Source: Gnetum montanum (lineage: Eukaryota > Streptophyta > Gnetopsida > Gnetales > Gnetaceae). Taken from it: DNA of 64,000 bases. A program made the position numbers and the translations under genes. Where the stretch lies: assembly GCA_015680685.1 (NCBI GenBank), contig MNCI01027002.1, forward strand, positions 186,001-250,000, read 5' to 3'. This document shows, in pieces, positions 23,380 to 35,639 of the stretch. The notes below the pieces were generated by a model. The model was not told where the DNA came from, made no database searches, and worked only from the letters and a program-made list of their open reading frames with translations. Position 1 is the stretch's first letter. Each line of letters starts with the position of its first letter.

Positions 23380-24720
23380 GCTTGTTGTTCTCCTGTGTCT
23401 TACCAAACTCTCTTAGAAGACCCTTCAACCATATCATCTCCTTTCCAACTTCTGATATAGCCATATATTCTACTTCTATGGTTAAGAGAGCAACACTCTA
23501 CTAAAGTCAAGACATCCAACTCATAGCAATAATACCTAGAGTGAAAATATAACCTGTGGTGCTCTTCCTACTATTGAAATAACCTCCAAAATTTACATTA
23601 GGAAAACCTTTTAGAGTAATGTTACTCATTTTAAAAAAAAGTGTCATACCTGAAGTTCCTTTTAGATATCTCAAGAGCCACTTTATAGCTTTCCAATGCT
23701 CCCTTCCTGGATTAGACATGAACCTGCTAATAACATCCATTGCATGTGCTATGTCAAGTCTGGTATAGATCATAGCATACATCAAACTTCCAACTACTGA
23801 AGCATATGGTATTCTAGAAATATATTCATGTTCTTCTTCTATCCTTGGTGATTGATTGTTACTGAGAATGAAGTGACTTCCTAATGAAGGGCATCTAGTC
23901 TTTGCATCTTGAATGTTGAACCTCCTAAGCATTTCCTCTATATACTTTTCTTGAGATGACTTGAGAATCCCTTGAGATCTAGCTCTACTAATTTTCATCC
24001 CAAGTATCTGCTTAGCTAGACCCAAGTCTTTCATCTCAAATTCCTTTGCTAGTTGTTGCTTTAGTTTATCTATATCTTATTAACTAGACCTTGCAACAAG
24101 CATGTCATCCACATACAAGAGCAAAATAATGTAGCAGTCATCAAACCTTCTTGTGTAGCAACAATGATCCATCTCACATCTTATGAAACCAGCGTTAAAC
24201 ATGAACCAATCAAATTTCTTATACCACTACCTAGGAGCCTATCTCAATCCATACAAGCTCTTCTTCAAATTACACACAAGATTCTTTCTACGAGCAACCT
24301 CAAAACCTTTTGGTTGAACCATGTAAATGTCCTCATCAAGGTCACCATGTAAGAAAGTAGTTTTGACATCTAACTGCTCTAGATGCAAATAATCAATAGT
24401 CACAATACTCCACACTAATCTAATGGTAGTCAACTTTCCTACTAGAGAGAAAATCTCTATGTAGTCAATTCCTCTTTTCTATTGGAAACCTTTAACTACT
24501 AACCTTGCCTTGTATCTTTTGTTGCCATCATGTTCTTCCTTGATCCTATACATCCACGTATTCTACAATGTCCTCATTCCTTCTGGCAACTTAGTCAGTC
24601 TTCATGTAGTATGCTTCTAGAGTGATTTCATCTTGTCTCTCATAGACAACTCCCACTTAACATGATCTATTACTTGCATTGCTTCATCAAAACCTTCTAG
24701 TTTTCCAAAATTAGTCAAAA
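23380..24720 (-). pseudogene. C1 reverse transcriptase and RNase H
   Basis: RT copies element RNA into DNA. At 24,239-24,433 the frame reads LEQLDVKTTFLHGDLDEDIY, a hallmark of copia RT. YVDDMLVA lies near 24,092-24,117 with the catalytic pair intact. The 175-residue open stretch 23,507-24,034 carries MKDLGLAKQILGMKI, VVGSLMYAM, then the HWKAIKWLLRYLKGT and STTGYIF blocks of the RT C-terminus and RNase H. The frame ends at SWMS followed by TGA and two TAG codons where relatives have SKLQK. RNase H resumes with an EVEYMA segment near 23,450. Confidence 0.9.
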
Positions 24721-24869
24721 GTAAATAATGTAATGAGAAAGAGTACAAATCTCTAGGCTTTGGTATTCTAGCAAACCTTCTCAATTGAGGCTCTAGTGTA
24801 ACTATTTCTAACTCAGATTTAGCTTCATCTTTAGCTATCCTATTTCCAAGATTTTCTTGAATCCTTCTA

Positions 24870-25900
24870 GCTACATCCCTCTTAGATATCTCTTTGAATT
24901 CAACCTTCTCACCTTTCTCTTCCTACTTTCCTGCACTGTTAGATTCTAATCCAAACTTATCCTTGTACACCACATGTTCATTAAAAGTGACATCCCTATG
25001 CCTTATAATTTTTTTATTTTGATCATCCCAAAAACAATAACTGAAATCATTAGAACCACAGCCAATAAAATAACATTTCTTGGCTTTAGGATCAATTTTA
25101 TCTTGAACATCAAAACCTAAGAGCACATATGATACACAACCAAAAACCTTTAAATGTGAGAATTTTATGGCCTTTCCTGACCATTCCTCCTCAAGTCTCT
25201 TAAAGTCTAGTGGAACTAAAGGTCCTCGATTTATGAGATAGGCTACTGTGCTAACTGCATCTACCCAAAACATCTTTGGTAGTCCAGAAAATATCCTCAT
25301 GCTTCTAGCTCTCTCATTCAAGGTATTGTTCATTCTCTCAACAACACCATTTTGCTCTAGTGTTCTAGGAACCATCTTAATTATTCTGATCCCATTCTTA
25401 GAATAGAAAGCCTTGAAATCTAGACTATCATAGTCTCCTCCATTATCAAACCTCAAACACTTAACTTTCAATTTAGTTTGGTTCTCCACTTCTAGCTTTC
25501 ACCTTTTAAATGTAGAAACCTCATCAAATTTATATTTAAGAAAATAAACCATATCTTTCTATTGGAATCATCAATGAATATGAAATAATAGCACAATCCA
25601 CCAAGGGAACTCACTGGGGCTAGTTCCCACACATCTATATGTACTAGTTCCAAATTCTCAGTCTTTGATGTTCTTCCAACTTTTGAGAAATTAACTCTTT
25701 TCTACTTCCAATAAACACATCCTTTACATAAACTAACATTAACCAACTTCAAGTCTGGTAATCTCCCTTGTAAGGCCAACAACTTCATTCCCTTTTCACT
25801 CATGTGACCCGACCTCTGATGTCATAATGTTGACATTGATTTTGAATCAACCACTGACGCTGTGCCTTTTATTTCTAAAGTGGTGTACAATGTTCCCACC
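24870..25900 (-). pseudogene. C1 integrase
   Basis: The open 188-residue stretch 24,923-25,489 contains LRFDNGGDY (second catalytic Asp) and QNGVVERMNNTLNERARSM (catalytic Glu), followed by HLKVFGCVSYVL and the C-terminal region. The zinc-binding and first-Asp part lies upstream at 25,500-25,900 with stops. Both visible catalytic positions are kept. Confidence 0.9.
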
Positions 25901-25986
25901 TTATTTCCCTAAGTAACAATCAGATTTCCTTTAATTATTTTTCAAGATATGTCTTCAAATATTGTATTGTACCCTTCAGCATCGAT

Positions 25987-26277
25987 CTAACCCATAAAAA
26001 TAAGGTTTTTTGTTAAACCTAAAACATGTCTAACATTTTGTAACTTTAATTGTTTCCCGTGGGTAGTCTTTATATAAACATCATCCTTCTTCACAATGTT
26101 CAATGGCTCATTATTTGCAAGATAAACCTTTCCAAAATACCCAGCAACATAGTTATTACATAGTTCTTTAAAAGGAATAGAGTGAAACAATGCATTTGAA
26201 TCAAGAATCCAAGATTCAATACCACTATCCACACAAAAAACTAGGGCATCAACAATTTCTTCACTAGCTGCATTCAC
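25987..26277 (-). pseudogene. C1 protease
   Basis: The frame reads SWILDSNALFH where copia proteases have W-[IV]-x-DSGAS-xH. The catalytic Asp is present, but Gly and Ala of the DSGA motif are changed to Asn and Ala-Leu. The segment continues through VYLANNEPLNI and LQNVRHVLGLTKNLI, the usual stretch before the gag-pre-integrase domain. Confidence 0.85.
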
Positions 26278-26284
26278 TGAATCA

Positions 26285-27060
26285 TCATGCTAATTTTTCT
26301 TTTCTTTGTTTGGTGTCATGCACTATTTTCTAAGGTGCCCTTTCTAATCGCAATTCCAATAGGTGACATTCTTGTGATCCTTGGATTGACATCTTCCCTT
26401 GGACTTTGGTTTTCCATGGCCCTGATTCTATCCCCACTAAAAATTTTTACCTCAACCTTCATTACTTAAGGCAGGACCCAAAAATTCATCTGAGTCCCTT
26501 TTGCATATATCCTCATTGAGAATCAAATTATGAACTTTGGACAACTTTAGCTTTTGATCTCTTGATGAACTGCTAACTACAGTCACCATTGTAGACTAGT
26601 TATTAGGCAATGATGATCACAAGATTAATGTTTTGATCTCATCATCAAAGTTGATTTCCACAGAATTCAACTGACTTGTGATCACATTGAACTCATTGAT
26701 GTGATCTGTAACTAATGTAGCTTTAGACATCCTCAAATTGAATAATCAGCACATCAAATATACCTTGTTCAAGGAAAATGGCTTCTCGTACATATCTGAT
26801 AAGGCCTTAATCAAACCCTAAGTAATCTTTTCATTGACAATATTAAATGCAACATTCTATGATAATGTCAAATGAATCACCCTAAGAACTTGGCAATCTA
26901 ATAGTCTCCAATTCTCTTTGCTCATATAATCTAGCTTCTTTCCCAATAGTAGTTTGTACAACTTCTTCTGGTACAGATAATCTTTAATCTACATCTTTTA
27001 GAACCTGAAGTCCATCCCATCATACTTTTCAATCTTAAATTTTCCATCCTTGGATGCCAT
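26285..27060 (-). pseudogene. C1 gag (UBN2-type) with zinc knuckle remnant
   Basis: The minus strand starts MASKDGKFKIEKYDGMDF near 27,060 and later reads LSDMYEKPFSLNKVYLM and DHINEFNVITSQLNSVEINF, then SRDQKLKLSKVHNLIL, typical of copia gag. A degenerate CxxC...H knuckle (YWNCD, stop, KGHL) lies near 26,325-26,360. Several stops. A second copy of this gag sits at 53,287-53,960. Confidence 0.88.
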
Positions 27061-27087
27061 CACTCCCACTAATCCTTTGAAAACCTT

Positions 27088-27099
27088 GCTCCAATACCA
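27088..27099 (-). other. C1 primer-binding site (initiator tRNA-Met)
   Basis: The minus strand reads TGGTATTGGAGC, 10 of 12 matches to the copia PBS TGGTATCAGAGC, three bases from the LTR end. Confidence 0.8.
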
Positions 27100-27102
27100 A
27101 TT

Positions 27103-27419
27103 TGTTAGGAAATGAATCAAGCAAAAAAAAAAAACAAGCACATACAAAACACATGGTTTAGCAAGATCACCACTCATTCATAGCTACACTACAGTTTCAT
27201 TATCCATTTTTGCATATTATAGTTACAAGAGAGTTTCAGAACATTACATAAATATGCATAAAGAAACCATCCATAATTGAAACTAGCCCATGACCCAATA
27301 ATCTAGTACAATTACAAGATAGTTTCAAAACGTTAAATAAATATGCATAAACAAACCATCCATAAACAAAACTAGCCCATGATCCAATAATATGGATTAG
27401 TCACCACATGACTTCAACA
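27103..27419 (-). repeat. C1 5' LTR (two internal units)
   Basis: 317 bp. On the plus strand it starts tgttaggaaatgaatc and ends gacttcaaca, so the LTR has TGTTG...AACA ends. The internal block acaagagagtttcag...caataatctag is present twice in tandem. The right neighbour cactatcc also follows the LTR at 54,326 and occurs without an LTR at 47,268. Confidence 0.88.
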
Positions 27420-27699
27420 CACTATCCTTATGGCAATGAATTCATCGATGAAAATTCAAGGACCACTAAACGTTGCTAGGTACCCTTAGCTTTATGAATG
27501 AGAATACCATGAAATGGACAAGTCTAAGGCAAATGGACCATAGCTCTTTCCTACAAACAAATGGGTGGAGAGTAGTATAAATGTAGGGCATAATGCATTG
27601 ATTCACATGTCCCTTTACATCTAAATTCATTGACATAAGAATAAGATACAACCAGAGCACCACACCAGTAAATACAACACAACACCCTTAATTCATGAG

Positions 27700-28310
27700 A
27701 GAAAAAATATAGAAGGAGAAAAACATTTATATTTGAATAGTTTCAAAGAGGCCTTTATTTGAATAGTTATGTGCTTCTATTATTACATAGCAAGTTTGGA
27801 ATCTTATTATTTAAAAGTTGAAACAATTAGATGGAAGAAAATTCCCAATGAAAATTGGATATGTAGATTGTGTAATACAAATAGCATTGAAGATGAATAT
27901 GGCATTTCATGCAATGTCCAGCATTAGAGCACATTAGACATAGATGATATATTAAAGTTATAAATTTGGTTGACTTGTTTCAAATGTTACCAAAAATACT
28001 TAGTAATTTTCTTAATGATGTTTTCTAAACTTATAGTATGTATACTTCTATTATCCAATAGATTGAGAGGGTTTATAGCCATAATAAAATTTCAGTTTTA
28101 ACTTCAATTTAGGAAAACAAACAATATTTCAAAAACTCCTGAAAAATGTAAAAGGGAAAAAACATTTCTATTTGAAAAGTACAAGGGGATGCCTTAATTC
28201 ACAGACAAACTATTTATCTACTACTATTCCTATGGAGCAAGAATAGGATCTCATTATTTGAGAGTTGAAATAGGTAGATGATTGAAAATTTCTCATTATC
28301 TAAGAATAAA
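27700..28310 (+). pseudogene. LINE 3'-end remnants (two fragments)
   Basis: On the plus strand WICRLCNTNSIEDEYG near 27,850-27,900 with a following CNVQH looks like the C-terminal cysteine-rich part (zf-RVT-like) of plant LINE ORF2, which typically reads ICxxCN...EDExHxxxxCP. A second, shorter piece starting near 28,155 resembles the sequence upstream of that motif. The same family occurs at 43,780-44,230 on the other strand. Stops are frequent. Confidence 0.55.
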
Positions 28311-28353
28311 TATGGGCCAAAAGTCTCAAGATATAGGCTAGACAAAGAATTTT

Positions 28354-28683
28354 AATTAAATATTTGAAAATGCTTCAATGTCTATATATGCCACAAATTT
28401 TCTAGAAATACAAATATTTTATATTTTATCCAAGAATCTCCAAAGGATAGATCTTAGTTACTTTCACTCCCAAAATGATAGGTCTTGGAATAACCTCACT
28501 ACTAACATTAGATTATCTAATTAAATATTTGATGTCCAAAAAAGTCACAAATTTTTCAAAAAAAATATAAATATTATATATTTTATCTAAAAATCTCTGA
28601 AGAGTGGCCTTGGTTATTATCATTTCTAAAGGAACATACCAATAGGTCTTGGAATACTGCCATTACTAACATCCTTAGTGGTT
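28354..28683. repeat. 165-bp tandem duplication
   Basis: aattaaatatttg recurs at 28,354 and 28,519, and both units continue through ttttatc-aatctc and gataggtcttggaat-type blocks in the same order. Two diverged units. Confidence 0.65.
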
Positions 28684-31265
28684 AAGGCACATGCATAATC
28701 AAAATGATAGGTCTTGACTATGCCTTACCACATACCAATTGACTCAATTGCTTAGTGTTATAATCCTAGCTAGTTTTCCATTCTCAAATGAACTTACCAA
28801 TCAAAATTGAAAGTAGGAGATCCATCCAAGCCCTTGTTCTTGTGGGGTGGGTTCCATTAAGGAACACCTTAGTATTACATGTAGATGGGGCCATCTAAAA
28901 GATTTGAAACTTCCACTACCAATTGAACAAACTTGATCACATTATATATTATTTTATTATATTCTAAATCCAAAGGATTTCCAAAATAGCCAAAAAGTTC
29001 ATAATAACTAAAATTCCACAAAATCTTGCAAATTCCCATTTATATCAAAGAGTAATTTAAAATTATCATAAAATATCCAAGAAGTTGGCAAAAATCCCAC
29101 ATCATCCAAAAATTTACCAAAAAGACAAAATAACTTGAAACAAATACAATACAAATTTCCATATAAAAATAAGTTGAAACTATCAAAAATTTAGCAGAGT
29201 CTTAACATAATAATTAAAGTTGTAAAAAATAACAAAGAATTAGGAAGAAAAACGGAAAAGGAAAACATTTACAGCAAAATAAAGAAACCACATGAAAAGG
29301 AAAATAAAATAAACTTTCTTCCTATGTTACAAGACCTTTTAAAAAAAATTATTAGCTTTCCTTCGTGCTCAAAAATGCTCACAATATACTTTCACTTCGT
29401 TCGAAACCTATGCATTAGAAATCTTCCATGAACCAAAACAAGACATATTGAAGAGCAAAATCTATTTAGAAGTAGAAGAATGACATGCACCATGACACAT
29501 AGCCCTAATACATGTATATAAACAAAAGAAACATACTCAGAATTAAAGAAACTAAGCTGAAAATGGCTTTAGAACGAAGAAACTAGGTGGAAAATGGTTT
29601 CTATTTGGAAGAAACAAAGTTCTGGATGGTTTTTGTTTGGAACAAAAAAAAAAGGAAAGAAAGATAGCAAAATTCATAGGGTAGTGAAGGAAAATGATAT
29701 GATGTGTGTAGCTTATATATATATATATGCTATTTTACTTTTTATTTTATTTACTATTTTTTAAACTACCTTCACATGGCTAACTTACTTTTGAAATTGA
29801 ATTTTTTCTGATTTAGTTTTAAATGCTTAGTTTAATTTTTTCATAAAAACATTTTCATAAGTTCATTTTTTATTTCTTTCTCCTAATTAATATTCTCAAG
29901 GTTCAAACATGCATAACAGGCACATATAGACTCCAATTCAAATTCTATTTGAATCTACAGGATCCTTATCAAGTACACCATATATCAATATATTAAAATC
30001 ATATCAAAGCATCACTCATCATAGTCATACAATTTATATATCAAAACTTTCATGAAATTTTTAGTAAACTAAAAATGTGATATCTCGAGAATTGTAACTC
30101 TAGTTTTAGTGAACTAAGAGTTAAAATTAGCATTTTATATGTTCTAGACATATTGGTCCAATCAAATTCCAGGTAGAATACCATTCTAAGGTATTTTCTT
30201 AATAAAGCCAATTTATATAATATTAATCTATCATTAAAAATGAACTTAAAATTCTAGTTTGATGACAAAAAATGAAAGGGTGTATGACTTGGGTAAGGTT
30301 AGAGTCTAAAATGCTCTGTGAAAAGAGCATTTTATAATGACATGTGCATAATAAAGAATAAAATAGATATAACTAAATGTAAATAAAGAATAAAATATAC
30401 ATAACCAAATACCTATAAAGGCATGATAATTGGCAAAAAGAAAAACCTCCTAAGGTAATTGGATTTCAATATTTAATTATAAAATATATTTAAAATGTAT
30501 AATTGAGCTCTAATAGTAGTAAAAGAAAACAATACAAAACTTTAATAAAATACTTTAGCAAGTATATTGTATTCACTGATGTCAACTAATAACAACAACA
30601 ACAATAGTAACTAGAATAATAAAATCCTATTATTTAGTCAATAAAATTAAAACTAAGCTATTGAGATGAAACACATATGTTAATTGATGAAGCTGCTAAG
30701 CCTATTTTTTGTAATGTATGATTTGTCTTCAAGTGAAAGACTGTTAGAGATGTAAAGACAAATCTTAAGTTGACCTTTTGATCTTAGTTATACTTCACTC
30801 TTCTTTTGATACACTCAGTTCAGTTTTAGATGTCTAATACTTATTGTTAGATATTTAAAAAGAAAAAAAGTGAAGATGTGTTGAAGTTAAGTAATTAATT
30901 GTTAATGTTTTGATTACTTGGAACATTGTTCTACCTATTGAATGTGATGTTGGGGTTTGTGTAGCAACCTAGTTTTGCTTAGTTAATCTTATGTTGGGGT
31001 TTTTATAACATATTGGGATTTTTGGCAACAATGAAGTGAGAGTGTGAAGTCTCCTTTTAAGGGTTATAATCAAATCTTCAAAGTAGGAAAAAGTTGTTTT
31101 TCTACTATTCTCCTTTTGGTTAATACTTCAAAATTTGGCATTGCACAACATATGATATTTACAAATGATTTTAAGAAAGTTTTAGAAGTTAATATGCTAG
31201 CAATTTTAGGGTTGAACCATTAGAAATCCTATGTTCTTATGTGTCATATCTTTTGATGTCTTAGT
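28684..31265. other. AT-rich repeat DNA, no gene
   Basis: Part of duplication copy A. It holds A- and T-runs, a (TA)n run at about 29,716-29,729 and an (aac)n stretch near 30,590-30,605. No open frame with recognisable content on either strand. Confidence 0.6.
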
Positions 31266-32880
31266 CTCAAGTAAACTTTTATTAGAATATATTGAAGCTT
31301 CAAATTCAGCCTCTTCTAAGTGCTTTCTTGATGCTGTACCAATTTCAACATAGATGTCATTTATTCATTATTTTATTTAGCCTAACAAATATTATCAAAG
31401 AAACACCAAGGTGGTCCATTGTGTTATCATGCTAATCAACCACCAATGATGCTAATTTGTTGTCAGTTCCTTTTCAACCATGCTTTTGCTAAAAATAGAG
31501 AAACTTAGCTTTGGATAAACTACCAAACAAATTAAAGTCCAAGTGGTTGGATTTTTTTTTAATCATGCCATTATCCAAAGTTTAATGATGTAATTTCTTT
31601 TAATTGAAAATCTACTACATTTACCAAGTACTTATGTTTTATGCTGAGTGGTCTAACATAATGTAACCCTGCAGCAGCAGCAGAGTAAATATGACCCACT
31701 TTGCCAATATTCTGCTCCTTAGCTGAGCTCAAATCCTTATTTTATCGTGGTATTTAATTCATATATGCTTCATGCAATGAGCAGTGAGTCGAAGCCGAAC
31801 TTAACCACCGTTTACACATGTGCTTTACGTGAAATGGTCTTGTCATCGTCACTCATCTTGGTTTTTGGTTAGCTTTTATCGTGCTTAAAGGATACTCTAT
31901 CTTTCTTCGACTGCCTGGTTTGATATTTTTTCTTGACTGTCTGGTTTGGCTCTCGTTTCATCTTTATTTTCATCTAGATGAATTTAAATGCAAAGGCACA
32001 CGTGAATCGGCGTGGTATGCCGTGCAATAATACAATCCACGTATTTCTTTGGTGGAAAAAGTTATGGTCCTTAGCCTCGTTGGCATGACATCGCTTTTGT
32101 CGTACATTGATACATTCAAAATTTCCGCGTTGATTCTGAACCTGAGCGCTAAGAATAGCTGCCCACGTTTCTGCAGTGGTGATTGCGTGAATACGTTTCT
32201 TTGTGTAAATACTTTTTATTGTTTGGTTGGATTGCAGTGCTGTATTACTTTCCATAGATTTTGAATTAATTGAAAGCACACCGGCCTTGGCCGCTTGCTG
32301 GCCACGGATAAGCTTGGCAATAATCACGCTGTGCTGGGTTCTATCCTCATTCAGGCTTATTGTGGTTCTCCTTGATATGATTTTTAGGCCACAAACATGG
32401 TGTGACCGACAAAACAGAAATATACATTACATTTATATCATAAGAAAAAGATGGAAATTTTGGCATTTTGCCGTTCCATGCTTGCACATGGCAAACTATG
32501 AGTGTGGTCTTTTACCTCTAGAAATATTTCATGATATATCTTGTTTTGCAAAGAATTTATTTATTATTAAAGCTTTCTTACTAAATGGAAAAAATTTCAT
32601 TAATAAGCCAATAGCAATAGAGTAAAATTAGTTACAAGGTAGAAGAACTTTTTTTGAGAGAAGCAAAAGATAAAAAGAAAATATGAAAAAAAGAATAAAG
32701 CTAGCTTAGATATATATATGTATTGGCCGAGATAATTTAAAAAAAATGATGTTAACCAAGCCCTGGATGAGGTAATAAGATAACTAAAAATGGAATCACT
32801 CATCCCTCTTCTATTTCTCTACCACTTACCCAATTTAGTTTTACCCTCTCCATCAAGTTTGCCCTTTCTTTCTTTGTTCA
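31266..32880. other. Intergenic DNA with a CpG-richer low-copy patch
   Basis: 31,266-31,660 is AT-rich, and a short (gca)n run lies at 31,672-31,684. From about 31,780 to 32,400 CpG is clearly more frequent than in the surrounding retroelements. Two open stretches (31,974-32,327 minus; 32,227-32,625 plus) overlap and match nothing I recognise. Confidence 0.5.
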
Positions 32881-34620
32881 TGGCATTTTTGAGCATTATT
32901 TATGCAAAATATTTATTTCTCAAAATCATCACAGCATTTTTTAGCATTATTTATGCGAGACGAGTTGGCCTCTCGGCCAAAATCATCACAACATAATCTT
33001 GCCAGAGATCTTCTAAGGGTCTAGGCTACCAAAGGTGGAGAAGTTCTCATTTTTAAAATTTACCAGGTTAACAACCATATCATCTATTAGATTTATTAGA
33101 TTTCATCAATCAAAGAATATGTATATAAAGAAAAGGCCTCACTGTATGCAAGAAGGTAAGAAGAAATTATCAAATTTGAACTCTTTAAGTTCTCCTAATA
33201 AGTAGAAAAAATTATTAAAATTATGACCGAAGTCAAGCTGACATCTCAAATTGGCTAATAATTTTCATGTGCTAGCAAAAATGCTAACTATTTTTCATTT
33301 TATTAAAATGCATATTGCAAACGAAAAAGCAGGCACAATCATAACAACTAAATGCATCTACTATATGGTAACTACTGAATTTCAAAGCATAGTCACATAA
33401 ATGATAAAACCTAAACAAAATATACAATGAGATAAAGAGAAAATGAACTTACAAATGTTTCATTACATTGAAAAAGGGTGTAGCAAAAGAAGATTACTCA
33501 AGATAGTAGCAGAAAATTACAATTTCAAAATTCCTTGCCACTCCAGAAAACATTGAAAAAAGAACATAACCAAACTTTGGAATGTTTTTGCATTGGGAAT
33601 GCAAATGTATAGGAAAGCATGCTAAGTATTGATGATAGAAGAGCTCAACTTGAAGTGAAACTATGAAAATTGCACAAAATCATCAAAATGTAATATTCAA
33701 CATATTACAATTCACTATAAAAAATTAACAAAAACACACATAAAAAGATTGACATAAAGTTTGTTTCTAGAAAGAGATTCCAATAACCAAAAGATATTGT
33801 TGACATAGAAACTGCAGAAGATCCTTCGCCTTAGGTTGCAACTTCAACTATAGCTATTACCATCTTTCTTCGAATGCCTTTGGCTCTACCCCTCATTCTA
33901 CCCCTACCTACAAAATTTTATGCTTAAAACATACATTCAAACAAAGCTACTCAATAAACATATTGGCCTAATTTATATATAAATTTTATCCAAAAAAAGA
34001 AACATAAATGAAGGGATCTTTTAGCTATTATAACAAAAATTATATTATGATTGTCAATGATGTGTGCATGTCGTGGCCCTCAGTGTTAAGCAAAGATGTA
34101 GCAAGGGTCGACTAGCTTACTACCTTATTACTACCTTGGTTGAAGTGTATGCCGATGAGCTTGTTATTGCAGCTAAAGCATAGGCCACCATCGTAGGTGC
34201 CTTTCCAATGCTCTGACAAACCTTTGAAGCTGGTGTCATCGAAATTGGTTTGATTGGGCTAGGTGGCTTGCAACAGCAGTTGCAGACAAAGATAGAGACA
34301 AAATGGAAATGGAATTCTCATTTCCATTCTGCATTTGGTTGCATTTGGCCTTTTTATGTGTGCAACGAGAATATGAAAAGCTATGACTCTTTGGTTCATA
34401 TTCTGCACAATAGGAATACGAAAAGGTGTGGCCCTTCGGTTCATGTTTTTTTTCCATTTTATGGGATTTTACATGGCACGTGACATGGAGGGAGAAAAAT
34501 GCACTTCCCCCTTCCCCCTATCTTGCGAGATGAGTTGGCCTCTCAACCAAAATTAAAGATAAAAGAAATGAAAGAAAGATAAGAAAAATATAGTAAAGAT
34601 TAGAGAAAATGAGTGTTTTC
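32881..34620. other. Intergenic DNA flanked by a 29-bp direct repeat
   Basis: gcgagacgagttggcctctc with a ggccaaaat tail at 32,955-32,983 recurs as gcgagatgagttggcctctc with an aaccaaaat tail at 34,525-34,553. A short tandem duplication (gagcattatttatgc/tagcattatttatgc) precedes the left copy. Between them is AT-rich DNA with no gene; the overlapping small frames at 34,236-34,483 have no recognisable domain. Confidence 0.55.
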
Positions 34621-34739
34621 TTGTATTTCCAGCTTACCATCCCAAACCAAGAACATTTTAAATTGCTCATGCGTATCAAAGCAAATTGAAAGTAGAGCTT
34701 GTGCCCATAAAATTAGAAGAAACATCCTATGGGCAAAAT

Positions 34740-35487
34740 AATTTTGTGTTCAATGGTAGTAAATATTTCTTTCTTATTGTTGATGATTATACTAGAATGT
34801 GATGGCTAATTTAAACATTTTAAGGCATTTAAAAGTATAGTTGAAATTGAAACAGAGCTTAAAATCAAAGCTATTAGGATTAACAATGGAGGTGAGTTCA
34901 CTTCAAATGAATTTTATAAACTATGTAGAGATTCAAGTATCAAGAAATAGTTTTCATCAGCTAGAACACCTTAGCAAAATGGTGTTAGAGAGCGAAAAAA
35001 TAGAACTATACTCAAGATTATTAGATCAATGAATGAGAAGAATGTACCAAAGTACCTATAGAATGAGGTAGCTTAAACAACCGTATATATCATCAACTCA
35101 TGTTTGGCAAGAGCTAATAATGGTAAGACTCCTTATCACATGTGGTATGATAAAATGGATAACGTTCAATATTTCAAAATTTTTGGTAGCAAGTGCTATA
35201 TTAAGAATCAAGATAATGTTCACAAGCTTAATAGTTATTGTGAAGATGGTTTGTGTATTGGATATTCTAGTCATTCAAAAGCTTATCGCTACTTAAATTT
35301 AAAAACATCAATGATTGTTGAAACACCTCATGTTAATATTGATCAATTACTAGAAGACACTACTAATATGGGTAAGAAAGGTATGAAGGTAGATGAAGAA
35401 CAAAATGATGATGTCATTTTGGCATGTGAACAAGCTGATGAGATTGAAGAAGTGAAACTAGTCTTAACTGATGAGGTAGAAATATAA
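34740..35487 (+). pseudogene. C2 integrase
   Basis: Near 34,750-34,800 the frame reads NGSKYFFLIVDDYTRM, the first catalytic block. A run of stops and frameshifts follows. The open stretch 35,104-35,487 contains TPYHMWYDKMDNVQYFKIFG, SKCYI and the GLCIGYSSHSKAYR block, the C-terminal part of copia integrase, then an acidic tail. Confidence 0.85.
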
Positions 35488-35639
35488 CAAGAGGATACAC
35501 CTAATGGTGGCTTGAGGAGAAGAACACATAAGTATAGATCCATGGTAGATATTCTTAGGAAACCTCTTAGACAAAGGAGGAATAATAGATCATGCCTTAT
35601 TAGTATGTTGTCTTGCTTTTTCCATTTCTCTAACAATTG

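Larger units (their letters stand above)
22830..27419 (-). mobile_element. Ty1/copia element C1 (Tork/Tnt1-like)
   Basis: Right to left on the minus strand: 5' LTR 27,103-27,419, PBS 27,088-27,099, gag, protease, integrase, RT-RNase H, PPT, 3' LTR 22,830-23,057. Integrase before RT marks the copia superfamily, and YVDDMLVA with the EMKDLGLAKQILGMKI block resembles Tnt1/Tork elements. Stops are scattered, many explicable as CAG-to-TAG changes. The 3' LTR has lost its first bases, so no target-site duplication can be read. The gag-LTR part is duplicated at 53,287-54,326. Confidence 0.9.
26391..31265. repeat. Segmental duplication, copy A
   Basis: This 4.9-kb stretch is colinear with 53,287-58,100: C1 gag part, C1 LTR and 3.8 kb of flanking AT-rich DNA all match in order and orientation. 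Outside the C1 part I see no gene, only LINE remnants and short tandem repeats. The homology ends at 31,265 because copy B is interrupted there by the Tat element. Confidence 0.88.

Noticed and set aside
31974-32327. 117-residue minus-strand gene
   Set aside because: No recognisable domain, overlapping opposite frames, and no splice or start context.
34236-34483. Overlapping small genes
   Set aside because: Frames on both strands of the same low-information stretch; no motif.
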